This document shows, piece by piece, positions 6,076 to 13,461 of a DNA stretch of 19,103 bases. Position numbers and translations under genes: made by a program. The stretch lies in contig PFUC01000058.1 of assembly GCA_002789895.1 (NCBI GenBank), positions 1,155 through 20,257 on the forward strand. Direction: 5' to 3'. The notes under the pieces were generated by a model. It saw only the letters and a list, made by a program, of their open reading frames with translations. It ran no database searches and had not been told where the DNA came from. This DNA comes from Candidatus Collierbacteria bacterium CG_4_9_14_3_um_filter_43_16 (lineage in GTDB: Bacteria; Patescibacteriota; Microgenomatia; UBA1400; MFAQ01). The stretch's first letter is position 1, and the number at the start of each line of letters is the position of its first letter.

Positions 6076-6111
6076 CCTGCAGGGCCAGGCCCTGCAGGAT
6101 ATCAAACTAGA
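6076..6111. repeat. Palindromic repeat copy D with conserved tail
   Basis: The 23-bp core is at 6076-6098 (central A on the plus strand), followed by the 13-bp tail ATATCAAACTAGA (6099-6111), identical to copy A. The similarity goes on as [A/T]CA and then stops. It sits between the start of the transposase gene and the stop of the PBP gene. Confidence 0.93.
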
Positions 6112-6121
6112 TCAGGAATAG

Positions 6122-8683
6122 TTATGAGGTTGGAGTTGGGGTGGGGGATAATGTTGGGCTGGGAGTAGGGGAGATGTAGTCCACGTTAACGGCGAAATCA
6201 TTTGTCTTTGACTCTTCTTTGCCTTCGTTGTTTCTGGCCGTTATTTTCATAGAATGTTGGCCTGTAGAAACTCTGATTTTTTTGATATATACTCCATCGG
6301 TAATCGTCGTTTCCAAATTCCCATCCAGAAATATTTTTGCCTCAACAATTGGTTTATCCGCCACCACCGAAAACCTTACAGTGATTTCATCACCATCAGA
6401 TCTACTATGGTCTGTCGGTGTCGTGATCTGAATATCCATTGACGAACTGGCATCGCATGTTTCTGATGGAACAGTATAAAGAGGGTTGTTTTGCTTTACA
6501 ATCCAGTCGTCAATCGCTTTTTGCCAAAGGGATTTGTTCGTTAAGGGATCGTCCTCTCTAATAACCACATACTCTTTTTCATCATAGTTTCCTTGGGAAA
6601 CAGAAACCATATCGGCTAATCTGGTAGGGTCATTTTTACATAGTTTTACCTTAGTGTGAATCGGATCTGGACCCGTGGGAACACTTCCATTGATAAACCA
6701 TTCTGGATAACTGCCATACCCGTCATGAGCCGGATATCCTGAAATTTTATCCACCTCAATCTGCATTACACCATCTGGCGGGGAAAACGGACGATCTGGC
6801 TTTATCGCCAACATATCTAAGGTCTGTCTTCGCCAAATTGGTGCGGCCCCGGAAACACCGGAAGCCACATTCTTCATTTTTTCATTATCATTATTTCCCA
6901 CCCAAACACCTACAATGAAATCTTTGGACCACCCCACGGTCCAGTTATCCCTCAAATCGTTCGTAGTTCCGGTTTTTACTGCCACCGCTCGTGCTCCAAG
7001 ATTCAAATATGAATTTGGTCCAAAGGTCACGAGTCTGGCATTATTGTCGGACAGAATAGAGTTGATTAAAAAAGAAACCTTCTCATCCACCACCCTCTCC
7101 GCTTTTACTTGCTTATTTTCAAAGATTATTCTGCCATTACTATCCTCAATTTTTAGAATAGCTACAGGTTCGATCCGGAATCCACCGTTCGAGAATGAAC
7201 TATAAGCACTGGCTAGATCAAGAAGTCTCACCTCGGCCCCCCCAAGTGCCATTGAAAGACCCACCCGGGCCATTGTTTCCTTGGTTGGCTCGAGAGAAGT
7301 CAGTCCCATTTTGTAGCCCTGCTGAAGAACCTCCTCAACCCCTAGCAGTGCCAAAAGTTTGACAGCCGGGACATTTATCGAACTGGCCAAGGCATCCCTA
7401 AGATGTAACAGCCCGTGCTCTTTCCCATCATAGTTTTTGGGTACATAAGGTGTCTGGTCATCTTTACCCGGAAATTCAGTCACTATATCCGCCAGTACCG
7501 AAGCCGGACCAAAATTTTTCATAAAAGCTGTTGCATAAACCAATGGTTTTATGGAAGACCCTGGTTGTCTCAACCTAGTGGTCACGTTTACTTCACCGTC
7601 AATTAAGGTATCAAAAAAATTCTTTGAGCCTACCATACTCATCACTTCACCACTATTCGTATCTAAAATCACCGATGCCCCATTATTAATATTTAGACTA
7701 CTGGATACTTTGTCCACCTCCTCTTTTACTGTCGCCTCCGCTTTTTGCTGAATATCCCAATTCAAACTTGTGGTCACCTTTAATCCACCCGTATCGAGAA
7801 TACTGGGTCCATATTTTTCTTCCAGAAGTTGTTTGATATACATCACAAAATGTGGAGCCTTAATTTTGTTACTTCCCAAGCCCCGGAATTGAATGACATC
7901 TAGTTCGGCATTTACTTGAGACTCCATTTCTTTAGAAATAAGGCCATCCTCCCTCATTCTCCTCGATACCTCCTTGGCACGAGGAAGAAACGCTCTCTTG
8001 TTTGTTCCACTGTATGGAGAATAACGGGAAGGGGATTGGGGTAATCCTGCCAGAAAAACACTCTCGGTCAAGTTTAAATCCTTGGGTTCTTTGCCAAAAT
8101 ATATTTGAGAAGCCGCCGCCACCCCTACGGCATTACCACCATAGGGAGCTTCGTTAAGATACATTTGTAGTATTTCATCTTTGGAAAAAGTTTTTTCGAT
8201 CCTCAAGGCAAGCATAAACTCCCTTACTTTCCGAGAGATTGAACGTTCGTTTGATAGTAGCAACATTTTTACCAATTGTTGAGTCAAGGTTGAACCTCCG
8301 ATTAGTCTCCTATTTAGAGCCAGGTTTTTGGCGATTCGGAGCATTGACATCGGATCAAAACCTTGATGCTTATAGAAATCTTTATCCTCAATCGAAATGG
8401 TAGCTTTCTTAAGGTAATCGGGCACTAAAGACAAGGGTGTAAATTTACGGTCCTGATCTGTATACACGTCATATAGGATTATCTTGCCGGTTCGATCAAG
8501 TATTTCTGAAGAAAAACCGGATTTTCGTTGCACCTTCGCAGGGTCAGGTAGATCTCTGCTAAACCATAAAAAGATCATCACCACCGTTAAGGTTATACCT
8601 AAAAGTCCGAAAAAAATTAGTTTACCCCAGTTGATGCCAGACAGCCAACTTCCAGTCCGTCTGTTTCTTTGCCTTCTATACAT
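6122..8683 (-). CDS. Class A penicillin-binding protein (PBP1A family)
   Basis: 853 residues from ATG 8683, which follows a TATAAT box at 6-bp spacing; the 12-residue extension to GTG 8719 is unlikely. It has a basic cytoplasmic N-terminus, a membrane anchor at about 21-41, then a GT51 glycosyltransferase domain with catalytic Glu99 in 'E-D-K-D-F-Y-K-H' and 'G-G-S-T-L-T-Q-Q'. The transpeptidase domain carries SxxK at S376-K379 ('G-S-S-I-K-P'), SxN at 435-437 and KTG at 570-572. The enzyme polymerises lipid II and cross-links peptidoglycan outside the membrane. An Ig-like domain (about 755-835) and a Pro/Thr/Ser tail end the protein; the tail may span or anchor in the wall. The gene stands alone, divergent from recG. 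Confidence 0.95.
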   Translation of the reverse strand: MYRRQRNRRTGSWLSGINWGKLIFFGLLGITLTVVMIFLWFSRDLPDPAKVQRKSGFSSEILDRTGKIILYDVYTDQDRKFTPLSLVPDYLKKATISIEDKDFYKHQGFDPMSMLRIAKNLALNRRLIGGSTLTQQLVKMLLLSNERSISRKVREFMLALRIEKTFSKDEILQMYLNEAPYGGNAVGVAAASQIYFGKEPKDLNLTESVFLAGLPQSPSRYSPYSGTNKRAFLPRAKEVSRRMREDGLISKEMESQVNAELDVIQFRGLGSNKIKAPHFVMYIKQLLEEKYGPSILDTGGLKVTTSLNWDIQQKAEATVKEEVDKVSSSLNINNGASVILDTNSGEVMSMVGSKNFFDTLIDGEVNVTTRLRQPGSSIKPLVYATAFMKNFGPASVLADIVTEFPGKDDQTPYVPKNYDGKEHGLLHLRDALASSINVPAVKLLALLGVEEVLQQGYKMGLTSLEPTKETMARVGLSMALGGAEVRLLDLASAYSSFSNGGFRIEPVAILKIEDSNGRIIFENKQVKAERVVDEKVSFLINSILSDNNARLVTFGPNSYLNLGARAVAVKTGTTNDLRDNWTVGWSKDFIVGVWVGNNDNEKMKNVASGVSGAAPIWRRQTLDMLAIKPDRPFSPPDGVMQIEVDKISGYPAHDGYGSYPEWFINGSVPTGPDPIHTKVKLCKNDPTRLADMVSVSQGNYDEKEYVVIREDDPLTNKSLWQKAIDDWIVKQNNPLYTVPSETCDASSSMDIQITTPTDHSRSDGDEITVRFSVVADKPIVEAKIFLDGNLETTITDGVYIKKIRVSTGQHSMKITARNNEGKEESKTNDFAVNVDYISPTPSPTLSPTPTPTS

Positions 8684-8689
8684 TAAGTT

Positions 8690-8695
8690 ATTATA
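8690..8695 (-). promoter_or_regulatory. -10 box of the PBP gene
   Basis: A perfect TATAAT lies on the minus strand, 6 bases before ATG 8683. A poor -35 (TGTATA, 3/6) lies 17 bp upstream. If used, transcription would begin about at the A of the start codon. Confidence 0.45.
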
Positions 8696-8718
8696 ATAAA
8701 GATACCAGATTATATACA

Positions 8719-8775
8719 CTCCGTCATTGCGTGTAGGGGCGGACCCCCGCGTCCGCCCGAACTCCGCGGCAATCT
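8719..8775. repeat. Nested palindromic repeat between PBP and recG
   Basis: The outer ends are GTCATTGCG at 8723-8731 and GGCAATCT at 8768-8775, pairing through ATTGC/GCAAT. Nested inside is a strong hairpin, GGGCGGAC (8737-8744), loop CCCCGC, GTCCGCCC (8751-8758). The outer ends match the repeat in the prepilin gene at 17956-17998. The inner hairpin resembles GC-rich REP hairpins that I recall from many bacterial genomes. It sits in the divergent promoter region. Confidence 0.8.
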
Positions 8776-8794
8776 ATCAAAATTCAATCATCAT

Positions 8795-8890
8795 ATGACC
8801 AAAAGAAAAAGGAAAATCTTCACCGTCATTATCTTCATTGGTTCAGTGGTTCTCGTACTCACCACCTTTGCTTCTCTATTTATCAGATGA
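8795..8890 (+). CDS. 31-residue single-pass membrane peptide, overlapping recG
   Basis: The ATG at 8795 opens a 31-codon frame ending in TGA at 8888-8890. The peptide begins with six mostly basic residues after Met-Thr (K-R-K-R-K) and is followed by an unbroken hydrophobic stretch (residues 8-30) ending in Arg. This is a classic small membrane protein with its N-terminus in the cytoplasm. Its stop overlaps the recG start as ATGA, which suggests translational coupling. A weak -10 (TTCAAT, 4/6) ends 6 bases before the ATG. I do not recognise a family. It could instead be a leader peptide controlling recG, or a chance frame, but the lysine-rich start and perfect hydrophobic run argue for a real product. 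Confidence 0.55.
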   Translation: MTKRKRKIFTVIIFIGSVVLVLTTFASLFIR

Positions 8891-10905
8891 GTATATATTT
8901 ACCAGGAGACTTGGTCTCCTCAATTAAGGGTGTCGGACCAGCCATTGAAGATAGACTTCATCATCTGGAGATTTACACAGTAAGAGATATTCTGAGGCAT
9001 TTTCCCAGAACTTATCTGGATTTCTCTAAACAAGTTAAGATCAAAGATCTTAGAAACATGGTTGCCGGATCCTTCCTGGCCACTATCGAAAGTCCAAAAA
9101 CTTTCTATTCTGCCAGTGGAAAATTAGTTACCCAGTCCGTAGCTCAAGATTCTTCAGGGAAAATCATCCTAACCTGGTTCAATAATCCATATATCAAGAG
9201 GTTAATCAAAAATGACACTCCATACAGTATTGCCGGCAAACCTTCCTTCTTTGGTAATGCTCTATCTATTATTTCACCCATTATCGAAGAGGAAGATTCC
9301 TTTTCTCTCAACACCAAGGGGCTCGTTCCTATTTATCCTCAAACCGAAGGAGTAAATTCCCGATGGCTAAGAATAAAAATCTTTGAGCTACTTAAAGAGG
9401 CGGAATTTAAGGATCCGTTGGAGACAGAACTCTTGAAAACAAACAGTCTCATTCCTCTCCATGATGCGCTCTATCAGATACATTTCCCCAAAGAAGCTTC
9501 AGAGCGCTGGTCGGCCGATAAACGCCTTTCATACAACGAACATTTACGAATCAACATTGTAAATCGGCTAGAGCTCGAAAAACTTGGCCATTCCATTTCT
9601 ATCAAAGCAATACCCAAAATTTACAATCAAACCGCTAATCAACTACCGTTTTCTCTCACCGCCGACCAAAAAAAAACAGTCCACCAGCTTGAAAAAGACT
9701 TAAAAAGCCCGGAGTTCACTCATCGCCTTATCCAAGGAGAAACCGGTTCTGGCAAAACCGCTCCTTTATTTTTCGCCGCCAACCAGACACTTAGCCATGG
9801 CTTTAGCTGTGCCCTCATGGCCCCGACCGAAATTCTGGCGACTCAGCATTTCCAAACCTTCAAAAAGCTCTCTTTATTCCCTTCGCAAATATCTCTGGTT
9901 ACCTCATCTTCTCCTGTCATCCTCGCACGTCAGTCCGCCTATGGTGGGAAAACGGGGCTCCATAAAGATGAACCCACACTTTTTATTGGCACTCACGCGT
10001 TACTCAATCAACTTCCACCCGATCTAAACCCACCACTAGCCTTCATCGCTATCGACGAACAACATAAATTCGGTGTGATTCAAAGAGAAACTCTCATGAA
10101 GAGAAATCCACTTCCTCATTTATTTAATCTTTCTGCTACTCCTATACCGAGAACGGTTGCTTTAGGCTTGCTGGGAGATATCGAGATCAGTAATCTGCAT
10201 CACAAACCCTATAACCGGCTACCCACAAAGACGTTCGTGGTTTCGCCCGCAAAATTTAAAAATAGTCCCAAGTGGTTAATCTCAGAGTTGGAAAAGGGGA
10301 ATCAAATTTTTGTTGTTTGTCCTAACATTACAGAACACCTACCGAATGTCTCTTCCGTAGAACAAAAAACCGCAGAATATGAGCGTCTTCTCCTAAAAAA
10401 GTTCCCTGTCTGGTCAATTCACGGCAAATTATCACCCGAAAATCAACAACATATTCTCCTCCAATTCAAAAATACTCCCGGGAGTGTTCTTGTCTCCACG
10501 TCGCTGATTGAAGTTGGCATCGACATTCCAGCTGCAAACATTATGATCATTCACTCGGCTGAACGATTTGGCTTAGCTCAACTACACCAGCTCCGGGGTC
10601 GAGTCGGAAGAGGGGAAGGTCAGGGTTTTTGCTTCTTAGTCCCTTCAACTGATGATGAGGTCGAGACCGAACGCCTTCAGCTACTTCAAAAGTTTCATAC
10701 CGGATTGGTTCTCGCCCAAAAAGACCTTCGACTTCGTGGAGCAGGGCAAATATATGGTGAAAAACAGCACGGGTCTCTTCAGACAAGGTTAAAGTACTTT
10801 TGGTCCAGAAAACTCTTTCTTCAAGCCAAATCCGATGCCATCAAAATTATCCACCAAAATAGACAAAAGGCTGCAAAGATTGCCAGCGGCCTCGTTTCTT
10901 GGTAG
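8887..10905 (+). CDS. recG: ATP-dependent DNA helicase RecG
   Basis: 672 residues, near the usual 680-690. RecG remodels stalled forks and Holliday junctions. Residues 8-45 show the N-terminal 'I-K-G-V-G-P-x-x-E-D-R-L' helix-hairpin-helix-like start, then the OB wedge domain (about 58-135). Helicase motifs are Walker A 'G-E-T-G-S-G-K-T' at 284-291 (the more common form is GDVGSGKT), DEQH at 390-393, 'S-A-T-P-I-P-R-T' at about 416, and motif VI 'H-Q-L-R-G-R-V-G-R-G'. The start codon shares ATGA with the stop of the upstream 31-residue peptide and there is no Shine-Dalgarno sequence. The rpmF promoter lies inside its 3' end. All motifs look intact. Confidence 0.95.
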   Translation: MSIYLPGDLVSSIKGVGPAIEDRLHHLEIYTVRDILRHFPRTYLDFSKQVKIKDLRNMVAGSFLATIESPKTFYSASGKLVTQSVAQDSSGKIILTWFNNPYIKRLIKNDTPYSIAGKPSFFGNALSIISPIIEEEDSFSLNTKGLVPIYPQTEGVNSRWLRIKIFELLKEAEFKDPLETELLKTNSLIPLHDALYQIHFPKEASERWSADKRLSYNEHLRINIVNRLELEKLGHSISIKAIPKIYNQTANQLPFSLTADQKKTVHQLEKDLKSPEFTHRLIQGETGSGKTAPLFFAANQTLSHGFSCALMAPTEILATQHFQTFKKLSLFPSQISLVTSSSPVILARQSAYGGKTGLHKDEPTLFIGTHALLNQLPPDLNPPLAFIAIDEQHKFGVIQRETLMKRNPLPHLFNLSATPIPRTVALGLLGDIEISNLHHKPYNRLPTKTFVVSPAKFKNSPKWLISELEKGNQIFVVCPNITEHLPNVSSVEQKTAEYERLLLKKFPVWSIHGKLSPENQQHILLQFKNTPGSVLVSTSLIEVGIDIPAANIMIIHSAERFGLAQLHQLRGRVGRGEGQGFCFLVPSTDDEVETERLQLLQKFHTGLVLAQKDLRLRGAGQIYGEKQHGSLQTRLKYFWSRKLFLQAKSDAIKIIHQNRQKAAKIASGLVSW

Positions 10906-10908
10906 AAT
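10880..10908 (+). promoter_or_regulatory. Promoter of rpmF-nusB-rnc
   Basis: TTGCCA (10880-10885, 5/6), a 17-bp spacer and TAGAAT (10903-10908, 5/6) lie 6 bases before the rpmF ATG. This is the best sigma70-type promoter in the window. The -10 overlaps the recG stop codon. The predicted start site coincides with the ATG. Confidence 0.6.
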
Positions 10909-10914
10909 ACACAC

Positions 10915-11067
10915 ATGGCCGCTACACCAAAAAGAAAAATATCCACTGCCAGACAAGGCAAAAGAAGATCCCAAATTCACCTCATTGAGCCGAAGCTTAT
11001 AGTTTGCAAAAAATGCGGAAACCTTAAAAGGGGCCACTTTCTATGTCCCATCTGCAAATCAAAATAA
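10915..11067 (+). CDS. rpmF: Ribosomal protein bL32 (zinc-binding form)
   Basis: 50 residues. It opens 'M-A-A-T-P-K-R-K-I-S-T-A-R-Q-G-K-R-R', close to the bL32 consensus (AxPKRKxSxxRxxxRR), and has two CxxC pairs (C31/C34 and C44/C47) that form the zinc ribbon of the C+ form. It is a small 50S protein near the peptidyl-transferase region. It begins 9 bp after the recG stop, directly behind its own promoter, and is followed 9 bp later by nusB. Confidence 0.95.
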   Translation: MAATPKRKISTARQGKRRSQIHLIEPKLIVCKKCGNLKRGHFLCPICKSK

Positions 11068-11076
11068 CTAAGAACC

Positions 11077-11466
11077 GTGAAATCTGCCCTTGACCCACGA
11101 CATCTCAAAAGAATCTTTGTTTTTAAGTCTCTTTTTGCCGGCAGCTTTACCGATCAACCGGATCACCCAAGCCGCGTAGATAAAATAAACTCACACCTCG
11201 TTCAAATAGACGAGATTATTCAAAAGTGCGCTCCCGAATGGCCCATTTCTCAGATCAACCGCGTCGACCTGGCCGTACTAAGACAAGCTGTCTACGAACT
11301 TCTCTACAAGACTCAGACACCAACCAAAGTTATCATTGACGAGGCAGTCGAAATTGCCAAACGCTATGGAGGAAAGACCAGTTCTAGCTTTGTCAACGGC
11401 GCACTAGCGGCCGCCTTAGGTTATTCCGGCCGTGAGGAAACTACCAATGACGAACCCAAACCTTAA
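11077..11466 (+). CDS. nusB: Transcription antitermination factor NusB
   Basis: 129 residues from GTG 11077, the only start consistent with the family opening 'M-K-S-A-L-D-P-R-H-L-K-R'. NusB, with NusE (S10), binds boxA RNA and supports rRNA antitermination. The second half carries the family core 'I-N-R-V-D-L-A-V-L-R-Q-A-V-Y-E-L', 'P-T-K-V-I-I-D-E-A-V-E-I-A-K-R-Y-G' and 'S-F-V-N-G-A-L'. It overlaps rnc by 20 bases, so NusB and RNase III, both active on rRNA transcripts, are made from one message. Confidence 0.94.
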   Translation: MKSALDPRHLKRIFVFKSLFAGSFTDQPDHPSRVDKINSHLVQIDEIIQKCAPEWPISQINRVDLAVLRQAVYELLYKTQTPTKVIIDEAVEIAKRYGGKTSSSFVNGALAAALGYSGREETTNDEPKP

Positions 11467-12130
11467 CCTTCTTCAAGAATACTTCGGGTATCAATTCAAG
11501 GATATTTCTCTTTTAGAAACAGCCCTGACCCATAGATCGTGTCTAAACCAGCCCAACATCACCGAAAGCTACGAACGCCTGGAGTTCCTTGGAGATGCCA
11601 TTCTGGAAATGCTGATATCGGTCTATCTTTTCAATAAATACCCAAACAAAATGGAGGGATACCTTACTGCCGCCAGATCGGCAACTGTTCGAACAGAATC
11701 CTTATCTCAAGTTTCGATCAACAATCATTTTAATGATTATATCCGTATGAGCAAGGGAGAAGAGGCTACCGGAGGACGCAAAAACTCTTCAATTCTGGAA
11801 GATATTATCGAGAGCATCATTGGAGCCCTTTATATCGACGGAGGGATTAGTATAGCCAAAACTTTTTTTGAAAAATTTATCCTCCCCAACGCCAAAGATA
11901 TTATTGCCCTTGACCGGTTAAAAGATCCCAAATCTTCTCTGCAAGAAAGGGTTCAATCCCTCGGAATGACTTCTCCCGTATATCAAACTGTCGGAGAAAC
12001 AGGGCTTGACCACGAAAAAACCTTCGAAGTGGCCGTTTTTATCGAAGGAAAACAGCTATCCGTAGGCACAGGCAGAAACAAACAAGAAGCCGAACAAAAA
12101 GCCGCTCAAAAGGCTTTGGAACTGATATAA
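11447..12130 (+). CDS. rnc: Ribonuclease III
   Basis: 227 residues from ATG 11447. A GTG at 11432 is also open, but GAGG lies 9 bases before the ATG, one of very few Shine-Dalgarno-like sites here. RNase III cuts double-stranded RNA, including 16S/23S precursors. The catalytic signature 'E-R-L-E-F-L-G-D' is at 43-50 (E46, D50), and the second metal pair is D119 and E122 in 'E-D-I-I-E-S-I-I-G-A-L'. A C-terminal dsRNA-binding domain occupies about 155-227, ending with 'K-Q-E-A-E-Q-K-A-A-Q-K-A-L'. All catalytic residues are present. It overlaps nusB at its 5' end. Confidence 0.96.
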   Translation: MTNPNLNLLQEYFGYQFKDISLLETALTHRSCLNQPNITESYERLEFLGDAILEMLISVYLFNKYPNKMEGYLTAARSATVRTESLSQVSINNHFNDYIRMSKGEEATGGRKNSSILEDIIESIIGALYIDGGISIAKTFFEKFILPNAKDIIALDRLKDPKSSLQERVQSLGMTSPVYQTVGETGLDHEKTFEVAVFIEGKQLSVGTGRNKQEAEQKAAQKALELI

Positions 12131-12131
12131 T
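12123..12131 (+). promoter_or_regulatory. Extended -10 promoter of rpsP-khpA
   Basis: TGA-TATAAT is a perfect -10 with the TGn extension. It ends 6 bases before the rpsP ATG and overlaps the rnc stop codon (TAA 12128-12130). No -35 match is seen. The start site would be at or next to the ATG. Confidence 0.5.
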
Positions 12132-12137
12132 ACGCCT

Positions 12138-12368
12138 ATGCTGAAAATCAAACTCCAACCTACGGGCAAAAAACACCAACGTTCATACCGCATTGTCGTG
12201 GTAGAAGGCAAAACCAAGTTATCCGGATCGGTTCTGGAAACCTTAGGTACTTACAATCCCCACGAAAAAGAAGATCAGAACAAGATCGTTTTAAACAAGA
12301 CCGGTTATCAGTCATGGTTAAATAAAGGAGCTCAACCCACCGACACTATTAGAAAATTGGTTAGATAA
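12138..12368 (+). CDS. rpsP: Ribosomal protein bS16
   Basis: 76 residues, on the short side for bS16. The start 'M-L-K-I-K-L-Q-P-T-G-K-K-H-Q-R-S-Y-R-I-V-V' and the block 'E-T-L-G-T-Y-N-P' are diagnostic, as is the following 'W-L-N-K-G-A-Q-P-T-D-T-I-R-K-L', where the helix that positions S16 on 16S rRNA ends the protein. It has no Shine-Dalgarno sequence but does have an extended -10 box directly upstream. The KH protein follows after one base, the same rpsP-khpA pairing seen in Firmicutes. Confidence 0.96.
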   Translation: MLKIKLQPTGKKHQRSYRIVVVEGKTKLSGSVLETLGTYNPHEKEDQNKIVLNKTGYQSWLNKGAQPTDTIRKLVR

Positions 12369-12369
12369 A

Positions 12370-12663
12370 ATGAAACAACTTATCGAGTACATCGTTAGTA
12401 ACATCGTCAATCACCCGGAAAGTGTTTCCGTTACCGAAGAGGCCACCGAAGACAAAGACGCCACCAAATATCTTATCAAAGTCGACCCTCAGGACGTAGG
12501 TAGAGTCATCGGAAAACAAGGTAAGGTCATCAAGTCTATTCGTCAATTGGTTCGTATTGCCGCTATCCAAAAGGGGACCAGGGCTATTGTGGACCTTCTC
12601 GAAGACGAAACAAAAATCGCTCCCCCCCCGGAATCTCCGGCCGAAACTCTCGCTGGCGAATAG
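12370..12663 (+). CDS. khpA: KH-domain RNA-binding protein (KhpA/YlqC family)
   Basis: 97 residues. It consists of one KH domain with the RNA-binding loop 'V-I-G-K-Q-G-K' (G48-G51, the GxxG motif), followed by a helix 'K-S-I-R-Q-L-V-R-I-A-A', plus a C-terminal tail of about 17 residues rich in Pro, Glu and Ala that usual family members (about 75-80 residues) lack. KhpA proteins bind many RNAs in Firmicutes and act with KhpB; here the role is inferred. It sits 1 bp after rpsP. Its stop abuts the stop of pilO on the opposite strand with no gap. Confidence 0.9.
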   Translation: MKQLIEYIVSNIVNHPESVSVTEEATEDKDATKYLIKVDPQDVGRVIGKQGKVIKSIRQLVRIAAIQKGTRAIVDLLEDETKIAPPPESPAETLAGE

Positions 12664-13461
12664 TTAGAACCCAAATATTTTTCCTGAACCCAAAGGACCA
12701 GTTTCTATTGAGGGTTGGGCCTCGGGAATTGTAATTAAGTTATAACCTCTCAAATCGGCTACCAGTTTGAGATCAGCCTCAGTAAATTCCTGTAATTTCG
12801 TCAAGTTCACTTTCCCCAAGATCGATTGATAAAACCGTATCTCCAAGACCATCTGGACTGTTTTTTCGCCGGCTGTCTGAGACAGCTTGGACACTACGTC
12901 CTGAATATTCAAATCAGAGACATTTCCGAAAGGAAGCGAAGATTCTACGAGTGAAATAAATCTCAGTAATGAACCAACCCGGGCGGCTACGGTGATATGA
13001 ACAGGGAACGCTGTAAAACTAACCATGTCTGTACCTGTCGTTTGGTCGGCGGTTTTTGTTGTATCCAAAATTATTCCTGGAGGCAGGGTATACGAAACGA
13101 TCGACACTCCTGTATTGGCACCTATTTTACGAAGATGAAAAATTGCCTCTTCGGGAGAGTACTCCTGAGGAATAGCTGTCAAGATCTTTGTCTGATTCGT
13201 GTTCGAAATGTCCGAAGCCAACCTATCCAAGCTAGTTTTTGATTTCTTAAGTATTTCTAAAGACGATTTGCTGGCAATGAGGCTCGCTTGTCTGGACTGC
13301 GCCAAAGTCAGATTGGGCCAAACCACAAAAATCAAAGTCAAAAACATAGCCGCTAATACCAACAGCCCATATATGGTATTTTTGACCATTTTTTCACTTA
13401 CCCAATCAGGTAAGACGAAACCAAAAACACTTTTATAGCCTAGCAACTTACTTTCCGGCAT
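12664..13461 (-). CDS. pilO: PilO-like type IV pilus inner-membrane platform protein
   Basis: 265 residues. A cytoplasmic N-terminus of about 25 residues is followed by a membrane segment at about 28-50, a coiled-coil region (about 52-90) and then a ferredoxin-like periplasmic-type domain. The block 'I-F-H-L-R-K-I-G-A-N-T-G-V-S-I' and the later 'F-P-V-H-I-T-V' with 'R-F-I-S-L-V-E-S-S-L' are PilO-like. PilO pairs with PilN to link the cytoplasmic ring (PilM) to the pilus. It overlaps pilN by 14 bases and is last in the pilus cluster. The assignment rests on topology and position as much as on sequence. Confidence 0.82.
   Translation of the reverse strand: MPESKLLGYKSVFGFVLPDWVSEKMVKNTIYGLLVLAAMFLTLIFVVWPNLTLAQSRQASLIASKSSLEILKKSKTSLDRLASDISNTNQTKILTAIPQEYSPEEAIFHLRKIGANTGVSIVSYTLPPGIILDTTKTADQTTGTDMVSFTAFPVHITVAARVGSLLRFISLVESSLPFGNVSDLNIQDVVSKLSQTAGEKTVQMVLEIRFYQSILGKVNLTKLQEFTEADLKLVADLRGYNLITIPEAQPSIETGPLGSGKIFGF

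Larger units (their letters stand above)
5325..6111 (-). mobile_element. RAYT-palindrome unit (REPtron-like element)
   Basis: The transposase gene and its four palindromes form one unit. Outer copies A and D have the same 13-bp tail in the same orientation and enclose the gene. In the direction of the transposase the unit reads CTAG-containing tail then hairpin at each end, reminiscent of the GTAG-plus-hairpin layout of E. coli REP/TnpA-REP. It lies between pheT and the PBP gene and interrupts neither. The boundaries are inferred from the repeated tail; no target duplication is proven. Confidence 0.7.

Noticed and set aside
5328..6098. Four identical 23-bp repeats as a CRISPR array
   Set aside because: Gaps are uneven (about 214, 299 and 166 bp), the repeats are full palindromes in both orientations, two lie inside a gene, and no cas gene is nearby.
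8684..8719. N-terminal extension of the PBP to GTG 8719
   Set aside because: It would add an odd Tyr/Ile-rich peptide and overlap the -10 box. ATG 8683 fits both the promoter spacing and the usual basic N-terminus.
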